Source of the DNA: Gluconobacter cerinus
Lineage (GTDB): Bacteria; Pseudomonadota; Alphaproteobacteria; Acetobacterales; Acetobacteraceae
DNA: 64,000 nt
Direction: 5' to 3'
NCBI RefSeq assembly: GCF_002723935.1
Contig: NZ_BEWM01000005.1
Location: 186,001 to 250,000, forward strand
Translations under genes and position numbers: made by a program
In this document: piece after piece, positions 1-9,630 of the stretch
Layout of the letters: every line of letters starts with the position of its first letter
Numbering within the stretch: position 1 is the stretch's first letter
Notes under the pieces: model-generated
Told to the model about the DNA's origin: nothing
What the model saw: only the letters and a program-made list of their open reading frames with translations
Databases searched by the model: none

Positions 1-357
<357 letters not shown>

Positions 358-364
358 TGAGAAA

Positions 365-448
365 CCCCTCTGTTCCTCTTTTAAAAGAAGAGCAGAGGGG
401 AAATTGCGGCGATTCTAAAAACTCTCTCTTTAGAATCGCCGCAATTTT
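365..448 (+). terminator. Double-hairpin terminator after rpoC
   Basis: Two inverted repeats follow the rpoC stop back to back. The first pairs CCCCTCTG...CAGAGGGG (365-400) around an inner TTCCTCTT/AAGAAGAG continuation, so the stem is about 16 bp. The second pairs TTGCGGCGATTCTAAA (403-418) with TTTAGAATCGCCGCAA around 429-445 and is followed by a short T run. Together they insulate rpoBC from the str operon, whose promoter starts 12 bases later. Confidence 0.8.
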
Positions 449-459
449 AGCCGAAACAC

Positions 460-488
460 TTGACTCAACGCGGAACCCTTCGTAGGTT
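460..488 (+). promoter_or_regulatory. Predicted sigma70 promoter of the str operon
   Basis: A -35 box TTGACT (460-465), a 17-bp spacer and a -10 box TAGGTT (483-488) lie just behind the rpoC terminator. The string CGCGCCCTCG follows the -10 at 490-499 and recurs at the same place behind the alpha-operon promoter (14625-14634). A GC-rich discriminator of this sort is typical of growth-rate and stringently controlled promoters. A 9-bp inverted repeat CGCGGAACC/GGTTCCGCG (about 469-491) overlaps spacer and -10. The start site would be near 495, giving a leader of about 250 nt. Confidence 0.6.
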
Positions 489-744
489 CCGCGCCCTCGG
501 CTACTCCCGTCTAATTAGGCGAAAAAAAAGCCGTCGAAGACAAAGAATCGCATGTGGTGCCGCTACCTCGGATTCGGGGGATGCCAAGGCCGCACGCTAC
601 AAAAGGAGGGAAATGGCTTTTGCTGTTTCTCTTTCCAAATGTGGGATAGGCAGGCGGTTCAGCCGCATGTCGATTTGAATAAAATGTCATGGCAGAAAGT
701 CTGGTGCTTTCTGTCCGGAATAGGACAAGGATTGGGAAGGGCGC
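489..744 (+). other. Long leader region of the str operon
   Basis: About 255 bases separate the predicted promoter from rpsL. The stretch holds a possible 21-codon leader ORF (613-678), a hairpin CAGAAAG/CTTTCTG (693-713) close to rpsL, and the rpsL ribosome binding site GGAAGGG (736-742). Longer frames across the region have no ribosomal protein or other recognisable content. A structured leader is plausible for autogenous control, but I do not recognise a described ribosomal-protein leader motif. Confidence 0.45.
613..678 (+). CDS. Candidate 21-residue leader peptide upstream of rpsL
   Basis: ATG at 613 follows a very strong Shine-Dalgarno core, AGGAGG at 604-609, with a spacing of only 3 bases, and the frame ends with TGA at 676-678. 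The predicted peptide begins MAFAVSLSKCGIGRR. Nothing in it is recognisable. The only support is the near-perfect ribosome binding site inside the leader; the spacing is shorter than optimal, so it may simply be an accidental purine run. If translated it could couple ribosome load to the hairpin at 693-713 just before rpsL. Confidence 0.25.
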   Translation: MAFAVSLSKCGIGRRFSRMSI

Positions 745-1116
745 ATGCCGACCATCAACCAGTTGATCGCGAACGGCCGTGAGCCGGCCGCAAAGCGGAA
801 TAAGGTCCCTGCACTACAGGGATGCCCCCAGAAGCGTGGCGTATGCACGCGCGTGTACACGGTAACGCCAAAGAAGCCGAACTCCGCTCTGCGTAAGGTC
901 GCCAAGGTGCGTCTGACCAACGGGTACGAGGTCGTAAGCTACATTCCGGGTGAAGGTCATAACCTTCAGGAACACAGTGTTGTTCTTATCCGTGGTGGGC
1001 GAGTGAAGGATCTTCCTGGTGTGCGTTATCACATCCTGCGAGGCGTGCTTGACACGCAGGGCATCGCTAAGCGTCGTCAGCGTCGTTCGCTGTATGGCGC
1101 GAAGCGTCCGAAGTAA
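745..1116 (+). CDS. rpsL: 30S ribosomal protein S12
   Basis: The protein has 123 residues and is full length for S12, the decoding-centre protein. The conserved [17 protein letters not shown] segment (41-57) and the [13 protein letters not shown] loop (84-96) are intact. Lys43 and Lys88, the usual sites of streptomycin-resistance changes, are the wild-type lysines, and Asp89 is the residue that is methylthiolated in many bacteria. The GGAAGGG site lies 2 bases before the ATG. It is the first gene of the str operon and is 12 bp from rpsG. Confidence 0.98.
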   Translation: MPTINQLIANGREPAAKRNKVPALQGCPQKRGVCTRVYTVTPKKPNSALRKVAKVRLTNGYEVVSYIPGEGHNLQEHSVVLIRGGRVKDLPGVRYHILRGVLDTQGIAKRRQRRSLYGAKRPK

Positions 1117-1128
1117 GAGGTATTTGGA

Positions 1129-1605
1129 ATGAGTCGCCGTCACCGCGCTGTAAAGCGTGAGATCCTTCCCGATCCAAAATTCGGAGACATCGTCATTACG
1201 CGCTTCATGAATGCGCTGATGTACGATGGAAAGAAATCCACCGCCGAAGGCATCGTTTACGGTGCTCTCGAGGTTCTGCGTCACCGTGGTGGTGCAACTG
1301 CTGACCCGGTGGCTATGTTCCACTCGGCTCTGGACAACGTGAAGCCGGCTGTTGAAGTCCGTTCACGTCGTGTCGGTGGTGCTACCTATCAGGTGCCTGT
1401 CGAAGTGCGCACTGAGCGCCGTCAGGCTCTGGCGATCCGGTGGTTGATCGATGCCTCCCGCAAGCGCGGTGAGAACACGATGCAGGAGCGCTTGTCCAAC
1501 GAACTGATGGACGCGGTTAACAATCGTGGCGCTGCTGTAAAGAAGCGCGAAGACACCCACCGTATGGCTGAAGCCAACAAGGCATTCAGTCACTATCGCT
1601 GGTAA
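1129..1605 (+). CDS. rpsG: 30S ribosomal protein S7
   Basis: The protein has 158 residues and begins [21 protein letters not shown]7 nucleates assembly of the 3-prime major domain of 16S rRNA and contacts the E-site tRNA. The conserved [16 protein letters not shown] segment and the C-terminal NKAFSHYRW tail are present. In most bacteria fusA follows rpsG directly; here the next gene, 112 bp on, is tuf. Confidence 0.98.
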   Translation: MSRRHRAVKREILPDPKFGDIVITRFMNALMYDGKKSTAEGIVYGALEVLRHRGGATADPVAMFHSALDNVKPAVEVRSRRVGGATYQVPVEVRTERRQALAIRWLIDASRKRGENTMQERLSNELMDAVNNRGAAVKKREDTHRMAEANKAFSHYRW

Positions 1606-1717
1606 TCAGAACCCGCTAAAGGGCTTCCGGCAGTATCTGGGAATCTAACAGGTACTGACTGGATGAACTTTCAGTCTTATCTCTGCCTCGTGGAAGGCAG
1701 GGTTTTGGAGAAAGACG
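1606..1717 (+). other. rpsG-tuf spacer where fusA would be expected
   Basis: This 112-bp spacer carries a small hairpin CTGCCT/AGGCAG (1683-1700) and a weaker GACTG/CAGTC pair (1657-1676), followed by a TGGAG ribosome binding site before tuf. There is no remnant of fusA that I can recognise. I see no convincing -35/-10 pair, so tuf is probably transcribed from the str promoter, perhaps with a weak internal start. Confidence 0.5.
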
Positions 1718-2908
1718 ATGGCAAAGGCTAAATTCGAGCGGAACAAGCCGCACTGCAACATTGGTACGATCGGTCACGTCGATCACGGCAAGACCTCGCT
1801 GACTGCTGCAATCACCAAGGTGCTGGCAAAGACCGGTGGCGCAACGTTCAGCGCATATGACCAGATCGATAAGGCTCCTGAAGAGCGTGCTCGTGGTATC
1901 ACCATCTCCACGGCTCACGTTGAGTATGAGACGAAGAACCGTCACTACGCTCACGTCGACTGCCCTGGCCATGCTGACTACGTCAAGAACATGATCACCG
2001 GTGCTGCTCAGATGGATGGCGCAATCCTGGTTGTGTCCGCTGCTGACGGCCCGATGCCACAGACGCGTGAGCACATCCTGCTTGCCCGTCAGGTCGGTGT
2101 TCCTGCTCTGGTCGTGTTCCTGAACAAGGTCGATCAGGTTGATGACGAAGAGCTGCTTGAGCTCGTGGAAATGGAAGTTCGTGAACTTCTGTCTTCCTAC
2201 CAGTTCCCAGGCGACGATATCCCCATCGTCAAGGGTTCTGCTCTTGTGACTCTTGAAGATGGTGATGCCACCATCGGTGAAGATCGCGTTCTTGAGCTGA
2301 TGGAAGCTGTAGACACCTACATTCCGCAGCCTGAGCGTCCGGTTGACCGTCCGTTCCTGATGCCGATCGAAGACGTGTTCTCGATCTCTGGTCGTGGTAC
2401 GGTTGTTACCGGCCGTGTCGAGCGTGGCGTTGTGAACGTTGGCGATGAAGTTGAAATCATCGGCCTGAAGGACACCATCAAGACAACCGTTACGGGTGTT
2501 GAGATGTTCCGCAAGCTGCTCGATCGTGGTGAAGCCGGTGACAACATCGGTGCACTGGTTCGTGGCACGAAGCGTGAAGACGTTGAGCGTGGTCAGGTTC
2601 TTGCAAAGCCAGGTTCCATTACGCCGCACAAGACGTTCAAGGCTGAGGCTTACATCCTCACGAAGGAAGAAGGTGGCCGTCATACGCCGTTCTTCACGAA
2701 CTACCGCCCGCAGTTCTATTTCCGTACGACCGACGTCACTGGCGTCGTGACGCTGCCGGAAGGCACGGAAATGGTCATGCCGGGTGATAACGTAGCCATG
2801 GATGTCGAGCTGATTGCTCCGATCGCCATGGACGAAGGCCTCCGCTTCGCAATTCGCGAAGGTGGCCGCACCGTGGGTGCAGGCGTGGTTTCTTCAATCA
2901 GCGCCTAA
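1718..2908 (+). CDS. tuf: Elongation factor Tu
   Basis: The protein has 396 residues, the normal length, and is a GTPase that delivers aminoacyl-tRNA to the ribosome. The GTP-binding motifs are all visible: GHVDHGKT (19-26), RGIT (59-62), DCPGH (81-85) and NKVD (136-139). Domains II and III follow, including the [18 protein letters not shown] stretch that binds the tRNA and aminoacyl end. The start is ATG 1718 with TGGAG upstream. A hairpin at 2937-2964 follows the stop. Whether this is the only tuf copy cannot be told from this window. Confidence 0.98.
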   Translation: MAKAKFERNKPHCNIGTIGHVDHGKTSLTAAITKVLAKTGGATFSAYDQIDKAPEERARGITISTAHVEYETKNRHYAHVDCPGHADYVKNMITGAAQMDGAILVVSAADGPMPQTREHILLARQVGVPALVVFLNKVDQVDDEELLELVEMEVRELLSSYQFPGDDIPIVKGSALVTLEDGDATIGEDRVLELMEAVDTYIPQPERPVDRPFLMPIEDVFSISGRGTVVTGRVERGVVNVGDEVEIIGLKDTIKTTVTGVEMFRKLLDRGEAGDNIGALVRGTKREDVERGQVLAKPGSITPHKTFKAEAYILTKEEGGRHTPFFTNYRPQFYFRTTDVTGVVTLPEGTEMVMPGDNVAMDVELIAPIAMDEGLRFAIREGGRTVGAGVVSSISA

Positions 2909-2936
2909 GTCCTGCGTTTCGCCGTTGATATGGAAG

Positions 2937-2964
2937 CCCCGGTCAGATTTATTTCTGGCCGGGG
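2937..2964 (+). terminator. Hairpin between tuf and rpsJ
   Basis: CCCCGGTCAG (2937-2946) pairs with CTGGCCGGGG (2955-2964) with one G-U pair around an 8-base loop. The following TTCCCTTTC is only weakly T-rich, so this may attenuate rather than stop transcription between the str and S10 segments, or act in mRNA processing. Confidence 0.5.
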
Positions 2965-3028
2965 TTCCCTTTCAGATGCAATGGCAGTAGGACGAGACCC
3001 GAATTTTTGAGTTGGACGAATTAAGACT

Positions 3029-3337
3029 ATGGACAACCAGAACATCCGCATTCGCCTTAAGGCGTACGATCATCGAGTGCTGGACAACAGCACCAAAGAG
3101 ATCGTAAACACGGCGAAGCGTACGGGTGCGCGGGTTCGGGGTCCGATCCCGCTGCCGACGCATATCGAACGTTTCACGGTGAACCGTTCGCCACACGTGG
3201 ATAAGAAAAGCCGCGAGCAGTTCGAAATTCGGACTCACCGCCGGCTGCTCGACATTGTCGAGCCGACACCGCAGACCGTGGACGCCCTCATGAAGCTCGA
3301 CCTCGCCGCTGGCGTTGATGTCGAGATCAAACTCTAA
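3029..3337 (+). CDS. rpsJ: 30S ribosomal protein S10 (NusE)
   Basis: The protein has 102 residues and begins [20 protein letters not shown]10 is a 30S head protein that also joins NusB in antitermination complexes. The conserved GPIPLPT motif and the [20 protein letters not shown] loop are intact. It opens the S10 cluster, 120 bp after tuf, and rplC follows after 10 bp. Confidence 0.98.
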   Translation: MDNQNIRIRLKAYDHRVLDNSTKEIVNTAKRTGARVRGPIPLPTHIERFTVNRSPHVDKKSREQFEIRTHRRLLDIVEPTPQTVDALMKLDLAAGVDVEIKL

Positions 3338-3347
3338 GGTCCAGACG

Positions 3348-4031
3348 ATGCGTACCGGATTGATTGCAAAAAAGCTGGGGATGACCCGGCTGTTTAAAGA
3401 AGACGGCACTCATGTGCCTGTGACGGTCCTGCACCTTGACGAAGTTCAGGTTGTGGATACCCGCACGAATGAGCGTGATGGCTATACAGCCGTTCAGCTC
3501 GGTCTTGGTAATGCCAAGGTGAAGAATGTCACCAAGGCAAATCGTGGCCACTTTGCCCGTACCAAGGTTGAGCCGAAGAAGCACCTCGTAGAGTTCCGCG
3601 TTGCGGAAGATGCTCTGCTTGAGGCCGGCGCAAAGCTCTCCGCTAACCATTTCGTGGTTGGGCAGAAAGTTGATGTCACGGGCCAGAGTAAGGGTAAAGG
3701 CTTTGCGGGTGTTATGAAGCGTCATAACTTCGCTGGCCTTGAAGCCTCTCACGGCGTTTCCATTAGCCACCGTTCTCATGGTTCTACGGGCCAGCGCCAG
3801 GATCCTGGCAAGGTCTTCAAGGGCAAGAAGATGGCAGGTCATATGGGTGACGAGCGTGTTACAACGCTGAACCTGGAAGTGGCAGCCGTGGATGAAGAGC
3901 GTAACCTGATCATGGTCAGGGGTGCGATTCCTGGTGCGAAGAATAGCCTTGTGCTGATTCGCGATGCAATCAAGAAGGCTCGCCACGCCGATGCGCCGTA
4001 CCCGGCTGCAGTCGTAGCGGCCGCCGGTTGA
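3348..4031 (+). CDS. rplC: 50S ribosomal protein L3
   Basis: The protein has 227 residues. I chose ATG 3348 because the sequence from there, [16 protein letters not shown], is the canonical L3 N-terminus; an in-frame start at 3315 would lie inside rpsJ. L3 nucleates 23S rRNA assembly, and its long loop (around [19 protein letters not shown]) reaches toward the peptidyl transferase centre. The [20 protein letters not shown] motif is conserved. Confidence 0.97.
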   Translation: MRTGLIAKKLGMTRLFKEDGTHVPVTVLHLDEVQVVDTRTNERDGYTAVQLGLGNAKVKNVTKANRGHFARTKVEPKKHLVEFRVAEDALLEAGAKLSANHFVVGQKVDVTGQSKGKGFAGVMKRHNFAGLEASHGVSISHRSHGSTGQRQDPGKVFKGKKMAGHMGDERVTTLNLEVAAVDEERNLIMVRGAIPGAKNSLVLIRDAIKKARHADAPYPAAVVAAAG

Positions 4032-4042
4032 GGACGAGGGGC

Positions 4043-4657
4043 ATGGAATACGATATCAAGACCCTCGATAATGGCAGCGCTGGCTCAGTCGCGCTTCCAG
4101 AAGAGATTTTCGCGGTTTCTCCGCGTGCCGACATCATGGCGCGGGTTGTTCACTGGCAGCTGGCTAAGCGCCGCGCTGGCACGCATCGCACCAAAGGCAT
4201 GGGTGAAGTTTCTGGTACGACGAAGAAGCCGTTCCGCCAGAAGGGCACCGGTTCTGCACGTCAGGGCTCGCTGCGTGCGCCGCAGTTCCGTACGGGTGGC
4301 GTTGTTCATGGTCCGGTTGTCCGTGACCACGGATACGACCTGCCAAAGAAGGTTCGTCGTCTCGGCCTGATTTCTGCGCTGTCGCAGAAGGCTGCTGCTG
4401 GCAAGCTGGTTGTGCTCGATACCGCCAATGGCGTGAGCAAGACCCGTGAAGCTGCTGCTAAGCTCAAGGTTCTCGGCTGGTCCTCCGCGTTGATCGTGGA
4501 TGGTGCGGTTGATGAGCAGTTTGCTCGTGCGGTTGCGAACCTGCCGAAGATTGACGTCCTGCCGACCATCGGCGCGAACGTCTATGACATCCTCAACCAC
4601 GATGTACTGGTTATTACCCGTGCGGGTCTTGAGGGTCTTAAGGAGCGTCTGGCATGA
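4043..4657 (+). CDS. rplD: 50S ribosomal protein L4
   Basis: The protein has 204 residues from ATG 4043, preceded by GAGGGG; an upstream in-frame TTG at 4028 overlaps the rplC stop and is less likely. L4 lines the peptide exit tunnel through its extended loop, seen here as [19 protein letters not shown]. In enterobacteria L4 also represses its own operon by attenuation; nothing here shows that for this organism. Its last 4 bases overlap rplW. Confidence 0.96.
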   Translation: MEYDIKTLDNGSAGSVALPEEIFAVSPRADIMARVVHWQLAKRRAGTHRTKGMGEVSGTTKKPFRQKGTGSARQGSLRAPQFRTGGVVHGPVVRDHGYDLPKKVRRLGLISALSQKAAAGKLVVLDTANGVSKTREAAAKLKVLGWSSALIVDGAVDEQFARAVANLPKIDVLPTIGANVYDILNHDVLVITRAGLEGLKERLA

Positions 4658-4995
4658 CCATCTCTATCGTCATGAACGCACGTAAGACAGCTGAGAACAT
4701 GTCTCAGGAAGCTCTATACGATGTGGTCCGTTCGCCGCTGATCACGGAAAAGGCTACGCTTCTTTCGGAGCGTAATCAGGTTGTTTTCAAGGTCTCCACG
4801 ACTGCAACCAAGCCGCAGATCAAGGCCGCTGTCGAAAAGCTCTTCAACGTTAAGGTTTCTGGCGTGAACACGCTGGTCCAGAAGGGTAAGACGAAGCGCG
4901 TCAAGGGTCGTCCTGGTCGCCGCTCTGACATCAAGAAGGCGTATGTACAGCTTGCAGAAGGTCAGTCCATTGACCTTACAGCGAAGCTGGGCTGA
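4654..4995 (+). CDS. rplW: 50S ribosomal protein L23
   Basis: The protein has 113 residues from ATG 4654, which overlaps the rplD stop (ATGA) and has AAGGAG 8 bases upstream. The core, [18 protein letters not shown], begins only at about residue 22, so the N-terminus is some 15-20 residues longer than many L23 proteins. In-frame ATGs at 4672 and 4699 would give shorter forms but have weaker ribosome binding sites. L23 sits at the tunnel exit and docks trigger factor and SRP. Confidence 0.94.
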   Translation: MTISIVMNARKTAENMSQEALYDVVRSPLITEKATLLSERNQVVFKVSTTATKPQIKAAVEKLFNVKVSGVNTLVQKGKTKRVKGRPGRRSDIKKAYVQLAEGQSIDLTAKLG

Positions 4996-5010
4996 CGCGG
5001 GGTAATAACC

Positions 5011-5841
5011 ATGGCACTAAAGCACTTTAATCCCACGACGCCGAGCACACGCGGCACCGTGCTGATTGATCGTAGCGAGCTCTGGAAGGGCAAGCCGGTC
5101 AAGCAGCTGACGGAAGGTAAGAACAAGTCTGGCGGTCGTAATAACCACGGCCGTACGACAGTTCGGTTCCGTGGCGGCGGGCACAAGCAGTCCTATCGTT
5201 ACGTCGATTTCAAGCGTCGTAAGTTCGATGTGGGTGCAACGATTGAACGCCTTGAGTACGATCCAAATCGTACGGCGTTTATCGCGCTCATCAAGTACGA
5301 TGACGGCGAGCTTGCTTACATTCTGGCTCCGCAGCGCATCAAGGTTGGCGATCGCGTCATCTCTGGTGCCCATACGGACGTGAAGCCGGGCAATGCGATG
5401 TCTCTCGGCGCTATGCCGGTTGGTACGATTGTTCACAACATTGAACTGAAGCCAGGTGCTGGCGGCAAGATGGCACGTTCCGCTGGAACGTATGCTCAGC
5501 TCGTCGGTAAAGATGCGGGCTACGCCCAGATCAAGCTTCAGTCTGGTGAACTACGTCTTGTTCGCGGCGAATGCATGGCAACGGTTGGTGCTGTCTCTAA
5601 CCCAGACAACATGAACCAGCACATGGGTAAAGCTGGACGTTCCCGTTGGCTCGGACGTCGTCCGCACAACCGTGGCGTTGTCATGAACCCGGTCGATCAC
5701 CCGCATGGTGGTGGTGAAGGTCGTACCTCTGGTGGCCGTCACCCGGTTACGCCTTGGGGCGTTCCGACGAAGGGTTACAAGACGCGTGTTAACAAAAAGA
5801 CGGATAGCTTGATCATCCGTCGCCGTAAGTCCGGCAAGTAA
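5011..5841 (+). CDS. rplB: 50S ribosomal protein L2
   Basis: The protein has 276 residues. L2 is needed for subunit joining and peptidyl transfer, and the conserved C-terminal loop with the universally important histidine is visible as [18 protein letters not shown]. The N-terminal [23 protein letters not shown]-binding segment is also intact. The gap to rplW is 15 bp and to rpsS 16 bp. Confidence 0.98.
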   Translation: MALKHFNPTTPSTRGTVLIDRSELWKGKPVKQLTEGKNKSGGRNNHGRTTVRFRGGGHKQSYRYVDFKRRKFDVGATIERLEYDPNRTAFIALIKYDDGELAYILAPQRIKVGDRVISGAHTDVKPGNAMSLGAMPVGTIVHNIELKPGAGGKMARSAGTYAQLVGKDAGYAQIKLQSGELRLVRGECMATVGAVSNPDNMNQHMGKAGRSRWLGRRPHNRGVVMNPVDHPHGGGEGRTSGGRHPVTPWGVPTKGYKTRVNKKTDSLIIRRRKSGK

Positions 5842-5857
5842 GAGGGGGCAAACAGAG

Positions 5858-6136
5858 ATGGCACGTTCCGTCTGGAAGGGCCCGTTCGTTGACGGGTATC
5901 TGTTCGGCAAAGCAGAAGCAGCACGTGCTTCTGGTCGTAACGAAGTGATCAAGATCTGGTCACGTCGTTCCACGATTCTGCCGCAGTTCGTCGGGCTTAC
6001 GTTCGGCGTCTATAATGGTCACAAGTTCCTGCCTGTGCAGGTCACGGAGAACATGGTCGGTCACAAGTTCGGTGAATTCTCACCGACACGGACCTACACC
6101 GGTCATGGCTCTGACAAGAAGTCGAAGCGGGGCTGA
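5858..6136 (+). CDS. rpsS: 30S ribosomal protein S19
   Basis: The protein has 92 residues and begins [15 protein letters not shown], the standard S19 N-terminus. The motifs [20 protein letters not shown] and [13 protein letters not shown] are conserved. S19 is a head protein that contacts the A-site tRNA and bridges the subunits. Two bases separate it from rplV. Confidence 0.98.
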   Translation: MARSVWKGPFVDGYLFGKAEAARASGRNEVIKIWSRRSTILPQFVGLTFGVYNGHKFLPVQVTENMVGHKFGEFSPTRTYTGHGSDKKSKRG

Positions 6137-6138
6137 AA

Positions 6139-6546
6139 ATGAGCAAGCCGAAGCACATCCGCACGCTTGCTGATACGGAAGCGCAAGCAATTACGCGTAA
6201 CATCCGTGTTAGCCCGCGTAAGCTGAACCTGGTTGCGGCAATGATCCGTAACCAGCCAGCTGACAAGGCTATTGCCGCTCTGACCTTCTCGCGTCGTCGT
6301 ATCGCGCAGCAGGTTAAGAAGACTCTTGAGAGCGCCGTGGCCAACGCTGAGAACAATCATCAGCTGGACGTTGATCGTCTGGTTGTGAAGACGGCTGAAG
6401 TCGGCAAGTCCATTGTCATGAAGCGTTTTCACGCTCGTGGCCGTGGTCGCTCGGCTCGCGTTGAAAAGTTCTTCAGCCACCTGAAGATTGTTGTGGCCGA
6501 AGCTGCAGAAGCGTCGGAAACCAGCGAAGAGCAGAAGGCAGCTTGA
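6139..6546 (+). CDS. rplV: 50S ribosomal protein L22
   Basis: The protein has 135 residues. It has the L22 core ([10 protein letters not shown]-like [20 protein letters not shown]) and the beta-hairpin [18 protein letters not shown] that reaches into the exit tunnel. The C-terminus carries an acidic, alanine-rich extension ([15 protein letters not shown]) beyond the folded core. rpsC starts 3 bp later. Confidence 0.97.
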   Translation: MSKPKHIRTLADTEAQAITRNIRVSPRKLNLVAAMIRNQPADKAIAALTFSRRRIAQQVKKTLESAVANAENNHQLDVDRLVVKTAEVGKSIVMKRFHARGRGRSARVEKFFSHLKIVVAEAAEASETSEEQKAA

Positions 6547-6549
6547 TCC

Positions 6550-7227
6550 ATGGGACATAAGGTCAATCCAATCGGGCTTCGGCTCGGTGTTAACCGTACC
6601 TGGGATAGCCGCTGGTACGCAGGTGCAGACTATGCACGTCTTCTTCATGAAGACCTTAAGCTGCGTGCATTCCTGCGTCGCAAGCTGTCTGGTGCTGGCG
6701 TCTCTCGTGTTGTTATCGAGCGTCCGGCAAAGAAGCCCCGCGTAACGATCTACGCTGCCCGTCCGGGTGTCGTGATCGGTAAGAAGGGTCAGGACATCGA
6801 TGCACTGCGTAAGGAACTGAGCCGTATGGCGAAGACCGACGTGGCGCTAAACATCGTTGAGATCCGTAAGCCGGAAATCGACGCAACTCTGGTTGCTGAA
6901 AATATTGCTCAGCAGCTTGAGCGTCGCGTTGCTTTCCGCCGCGCCATGAAGCGCGCAATCCAGTCTGCAATGCGTCTGGGCGCCCAGGGCATCCGTATTA
7001 CTTGCAGCGGACGTCTGGGTGGTGCCGAAATCGCACGTGACGAGAAATATCGTGAGGGACGTGTGCCGTTGCATACGCTCCGCGCTGATATCGACTATGG
7101 CACGGCGACGGCCAAGACGACTTATGGAACCTGCGGTGTGAAGGTCTGGATCTTCAAGGGTGAGATCCTGGCTCATGACCCCCTGGCACAAGACCGTCGT
7201 GCCGCGGAGCAGGCTCCGCAACGTTGA
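6550..7227 (+). CDS. rpsC: 30S ribosomal protein S3
   Basis: The protein has 225 residues and begins [20 protein letters not shown]. The type II KH domain is visible with its GXXG loop in [15 protein letters not shown]3 lines the mRNA entry channel and contributes to mRNA helicase activity. A 55-bp gap with a tetraloop hairpin (7230-7247) separates it from rplP, the largest spacer between rplC and rplE. Confidence 0.98.
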   Translation: MGHKVNPIGLRLGVNRTWDSRWYAGADYARLLHEDLKLRAFLRRKLSGAGVSRVVIERPAKKPRVTIYAARPGVVIGKKGQDIDALRKELSRMAKTDVALNIVEIRKPEIDATLVAENIAQQLERRVAFRRAMKRAIQSAMRLGAQGIRITCSGRLGGAEIARDEKYREGRVPLHTLRADIDYGTATAKTTYGTCGVKVWIFKGEILAHDPLAQDRRAAEQAPQR

Positions 7228-7229
7228 AT

Positions 7230-7247
7230 TGTAGGCGAAAGCCTACA
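7230..7247 (+). other. GAAA-tetraloop hairpin between rpsC and rplP
   Basis: TGTAGGC pairs perfectly with GCCTACA around a GAAA loop. GNRA tetraloops are very stable in RNA. There is no T run after it, so it is more likely an mRNA stability or processing element than a terminator. Confidence 0.55.
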
Positions 7248-7282
7248 GTTCCATTGCTGGTGCTGATTGAGGATTTAACAAC

Positions 7283-7699
7283 ATGCTTTCCCCAAAGCGG
7301 ACAAAGTTTCGTAAAGCTCACAAAGGCCGTATCCACGGTCTTGCGAAAAGCGGAACGCAGCTGAACTTCGGTGCATATGGTCTGAAGGCTCTTGAGCCAG
7401 AGCGGATCACGGCCCGTCAGATCGAAGCGTCCCGTCGTGCTATTACTCGTGCGATGAAGCGTGCCGGTCGCGTCTGGATTCGTATTTTTCCTGACCTTCC
7501 GGTCTCGACAAAGCCTGCAGAAGTGCGTATGGGCTCGGGCAAGGGTTCCCCAGAGTACTGGGCAGCTCGTGTCAAGCCAGGTCGCATCCTGTTTGAGATC
7601 GAAGGCGTTCCGCCGGAAGTCGCTCGCTTGGCACTGAGCCTGGGAGCTGCAAAGCTTCCGATCAAGACCAAGTTCGTTCAGCGTATCGGAGACGCGTAA
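7283..7699 (+). CDS. rplP: 50S ribosomal protein L16
   Basis: The protein has 138 residues and begins [17 protein letters not shown]16 lies by the A-site finger and helps position aminoacyl-tRNA. The conserved [20 protein letters not shown] and [20 protein letters not shown] segments are present; the latter contains the arginine region hydroxylated in some bacteria. One base separates its stop from rpmC. Confidence 0.98.
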   Translation: MLSPKRTKFRKAHKGRIHGLAKSGTQLNFGAYGLKALEPERITARQIEASRRAITRAMKRAGRVWIRIFPDLPVSTKPAEVRMGSGKGSPEYWAARVKPGRILFEIEGVPPEVARLALSLGAAKLPIKTKFVQRIGDA

Positions 7700-7700
7700 G

Positions 7701-7934
7701 ATGGCCGACACGTACAAGCCTGCAGATCTGCGCGCGAAGAGCGAGGACGAGCTGAACGCTCTGCTCATCGATCTGAAGCGCGAACAGATCAATCACCGTT
7801 TTGCGGCTGCCACCGGGCAGTCGGAAAACACAAGCCGTGTTAAGGTCGTGCGTCGTGCTGTCGCGCGCATCAAGACACTGGCTCATCAATCGAAGAACCG
7901 TGCGGGCGCCCAAACGTCCGCCGCAAAGTCCTGA
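7701..7934 (+). CDS. rpmC: 50S ribosomal protein L29
   Basis: The protein has 77 residues, a helical hairpin typical of L29 with the motif [20 protein letters not shown] and [14 protein letters not shown]29 sits next to L23 at the exit tunnel. A basic, alanine-rich tail follows the core. It is tightly packed between rplP (1 bp) and rpsQ (13 bp). Confidence 0.96.
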   Translation: MADTYKPADLRAKSEDELNALLIDLKREQINHRFAAATGQSENTSRVKVVRRAVARIKTLAHQSKNRAGAQTSAAKS

Positions 7935-7947
7935 GAGGAGACGGACG

Positions 7948-8220
7948 ATGCCAAGGCGCGTCCTGACAGGGCGAGTAACGAGCGACAAGATGGACAAGAC
8001 GGTTACCGTTCTTGTTGATCGTCGTATCATGCACCCGCTCTATAAGAAATTCATCCGCCGCTCCAAAAAGTATGCGGCTCATGATGAAGCCAACGTCTGC
8101 CAGATTGGAGATCTGGTTCGCATTGAAGAATGCGCACCGATTTCCAAGCGTAAGACTTGGTCTGTCGTCGCACGCAACGGAGAGGACATGGCTTCGGCTT
8201 CCTCTTCCGTCAGCGCATAA
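7948..8220 (+). CDS. rpsQ: 30S ribosomal protein S17
   Basis: The protein has 90 residues from ATG 7948, with GAGAGGAG upstream; the reading frame extends further upstream but only inside rpmC. The OB-fold protein shows [19 protein letters not shown] and the [14 protein letters not shown]-terminal motif. S17 is a primary binder of the 16S 5-prime domain. Confidence 0.97.
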   Translation: MPRRVLTGRVTSDKMDKTVTVLVDRRIMHPLYKKFIRRSKKYAAHDEANVCQIGDLVRIEECAPISKRKTWSVVARNGEDMASASSSVSA

Positions 8221-8232
8221 GGGGGTAGGCAC

Positions 8233-8601
8233 ATGATTCATCCCGAGACCAACCTTGACGTCGCCGATAATTCCGGTGCGCGTCGGGTGCAGTGCATCAA
8301 GGTGCTGGGCGGCTCCAAGCGGAAGACTGCCTCGGTCGGCGACATCATTGTCGTATCCGTTAAGGAAGCCATTCCCCGCGGTAAGGTGAAGAAGGGTGAC
8401 GTCCATCAGGCCGTTATCGTTCGTACATCTTATCCGGTACGTCGTGCAGACGGATCTGCGATCCGTTTTGACAAGAATGCTGCTGTGCTGATTAACAAGC
8501 AGCAGGAGCCGATTGGCACGCGTATCTTTGGCCCGGTCGTTCGTGAACTGCGTGCTCGCAAGTTCATGAAGATTATCTCCCTGGCGCCGGAGGTGCTGTA
8601 A
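8233..8601 (+). CDS. rplN: 50S ribosomal protein L14
   Basis: The protein has 122 residues and starts [20 protein letters not shown], the conserved L14 N-terminus with I in place of the usual Q at position 2. It forms intersubunit bridges and is the docking site of silencing factor RsfS. Its stop overlaps the rplX start by one base (TAATG). Confidence 0.98.
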   Translation: MIHPETNLDVADNSGARRVQCIKVLGGSKRKTASVGDIIVVSVKEAIPRGKVKKGDVHQAVIVRTSYPVRRADGSAIRFDKNAAVLINKQQEPIGTRIFGPVVRELRARKFMKIISLAPEVL

Positions 8602-8921
8602 TGGCTGCACGTATTAAAAAAGGCGATCAGGTCCTCGTTCTTTCCGGCAAGTCCCGGGGCGTTCGTGGCGAAGTCCTTTCAGTGATGCCGAAGGCTGAGA
8701 AAGCTGTCGTTCGCGGCGTAGCTATCGCTAAGCGTCACACGAAGCCAAACCGCGCAGGTGGAGAAGGTGGGATCATCGAGCAGGAAATGCCGATCCATCT
8801 GTCAAACCTGAAGCTGGTTGATCCCAAGAGCGGTAAGCCCACACGCGTTGGCTTTCGGGTTCTTGAAGACGGTCGCAAAGTTCGTGTTGCTAAGGCAACC
8901 GGCGAAGTGATCGAAGGCTGA
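8601..8921 (+). CDS. rplX: 50S ribosomal protein L24
   Basis: The protein has 106 residues with the KOW motif near the N-terminus ([20 protein letters not shown]) and the [20 protein letters not shown] segment. L24 is an assembly initiator protein near the tunnel exit. It starts on the last base of rplN and is followed after 11 bp by rplE. Confidence 0.97.
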   Translation: MAARIKKGDQVLVLSGKSRGVRGEVLSVMPKAEKAVVRGVAIAKRHTKPNRAGGEGGIIEQEMPIHLSNLKLVDPKSGKPTRVGFRVLEDGRKVRVAKATGEVIEG

Positions 8922-8932
8922 GGAACGCAAAA

Positions 8933-9496
8933 ATGAGCGATAACAACACCGCTTTGCCGCGTATGCAGCAGCGCTACGAAGAAATTCTTCGTAAGCAGCT
9001 TCTCGAGCAGTTCGGCTACGCAAACCCGATGCAGGTTCCTAAGCTCGAGAAGATCGTGCTGAACATGGGCGTCGGTGAAGCAGCTGGCGACCAGAAGAAG
9101 CTGGATGCAGCAGTTGCTGAAATGGCAGCGATCTCCGGTCAAAAGCCGGTTAAGACGCTGGCACGCAAGGCTATTGCTGGCTTCAAGATCCGTGAAGGTC
9201 TTCCGATCGGTTGTAAGGTTACTCTGCGTCGTCAGCGTATGTATGAGTTCCTCGACCGTCTCGTGACGATCGCAATGCCTCGCATTCGTGATTTCCGTGG
9301 TCTTCCGGCAAACAAGGGCTTTGATGGTCGTGGCAACTTCGCCATGGGCATCAAGGAACAGATTGTTTTCCCGGAAATCGAATATGACAAGATCGATGCC
9401 GTTCGCGGTATGGACATCATCTTCGTGACCACTGCAAAGACCGATGCCGAAGCAAAGGCTCTGCTGAAGGCCTTCGATCTGCCGTTCGCAGGTTGA
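8933..9496 (+). CDS. rplE: 50S ribosomal protein L5
   Basis: The protein has 187 residues with the conserved [17 protein letters not shown] and [21 protein letters not shown] segments. L5 binds 5S rRNA and the P-site tRNA. The next gene, rpsN, is 134 bp away, an unusually long gap for this cluster, with a hairpin inside. Confidence 0.98.
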   Translation: MSDNNTALPRMQQRYEEILRKQLLEQFGYANPMQVPKLEKIVLNMGVGEAAGDQKKLDAAVAEMAAISGQKPVKTLARKAIAGFKIREGLPIGCKVTLRRQRMYEFLDRLVTIAMPRIRDFRGLPANKGFDGRGNFAMGIKEQIVFPEIEYDKIDAVRGMDIIFVTTAKTDAEAKALLKAFDLPFAG

Positions 9497-9630
9497 TCAG
9501 GTAATTTTTCAGACCGATCGCGACTAAAAATAAGGATTCGGCCTTCCATTGGAAGGCCGCTTTCCTTTATAGACACGCAGATTGGAAAACCGTCGGGATA
9601 GGCCTGACAGGTTCCGGGAGAAAATTCGAG
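9497..9630 (+). other. rplE-rpsN spacer with a stable hairpin
   Basis: Within this 134-bp spacer CGGCCTTCC (9539-9547) pairs perfectly with GGAAGGCCG (9551-9559) across a 3-base loop, followed by CTTTCCTTTAT. It resembles a weak terminator or a processing site and splits the spc segment. I do not see a clear promoter downstream of it, so transcription into rpsN probably depends on read-through. Confidence 0.5.

Noticed and set aside
460-782. Two plus-strand frames of 72 and 76 codons in the str leader as full-length genes
   Set aside because: No start signal at their first codons and odd composition; only the 21-codon end of one has a good ribosome binding site and is listed separately.
1616-2683. 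Minus-strand frame of 355 codons over tuf
   Set aside because: Complement of a highly conserved gene; no family features.
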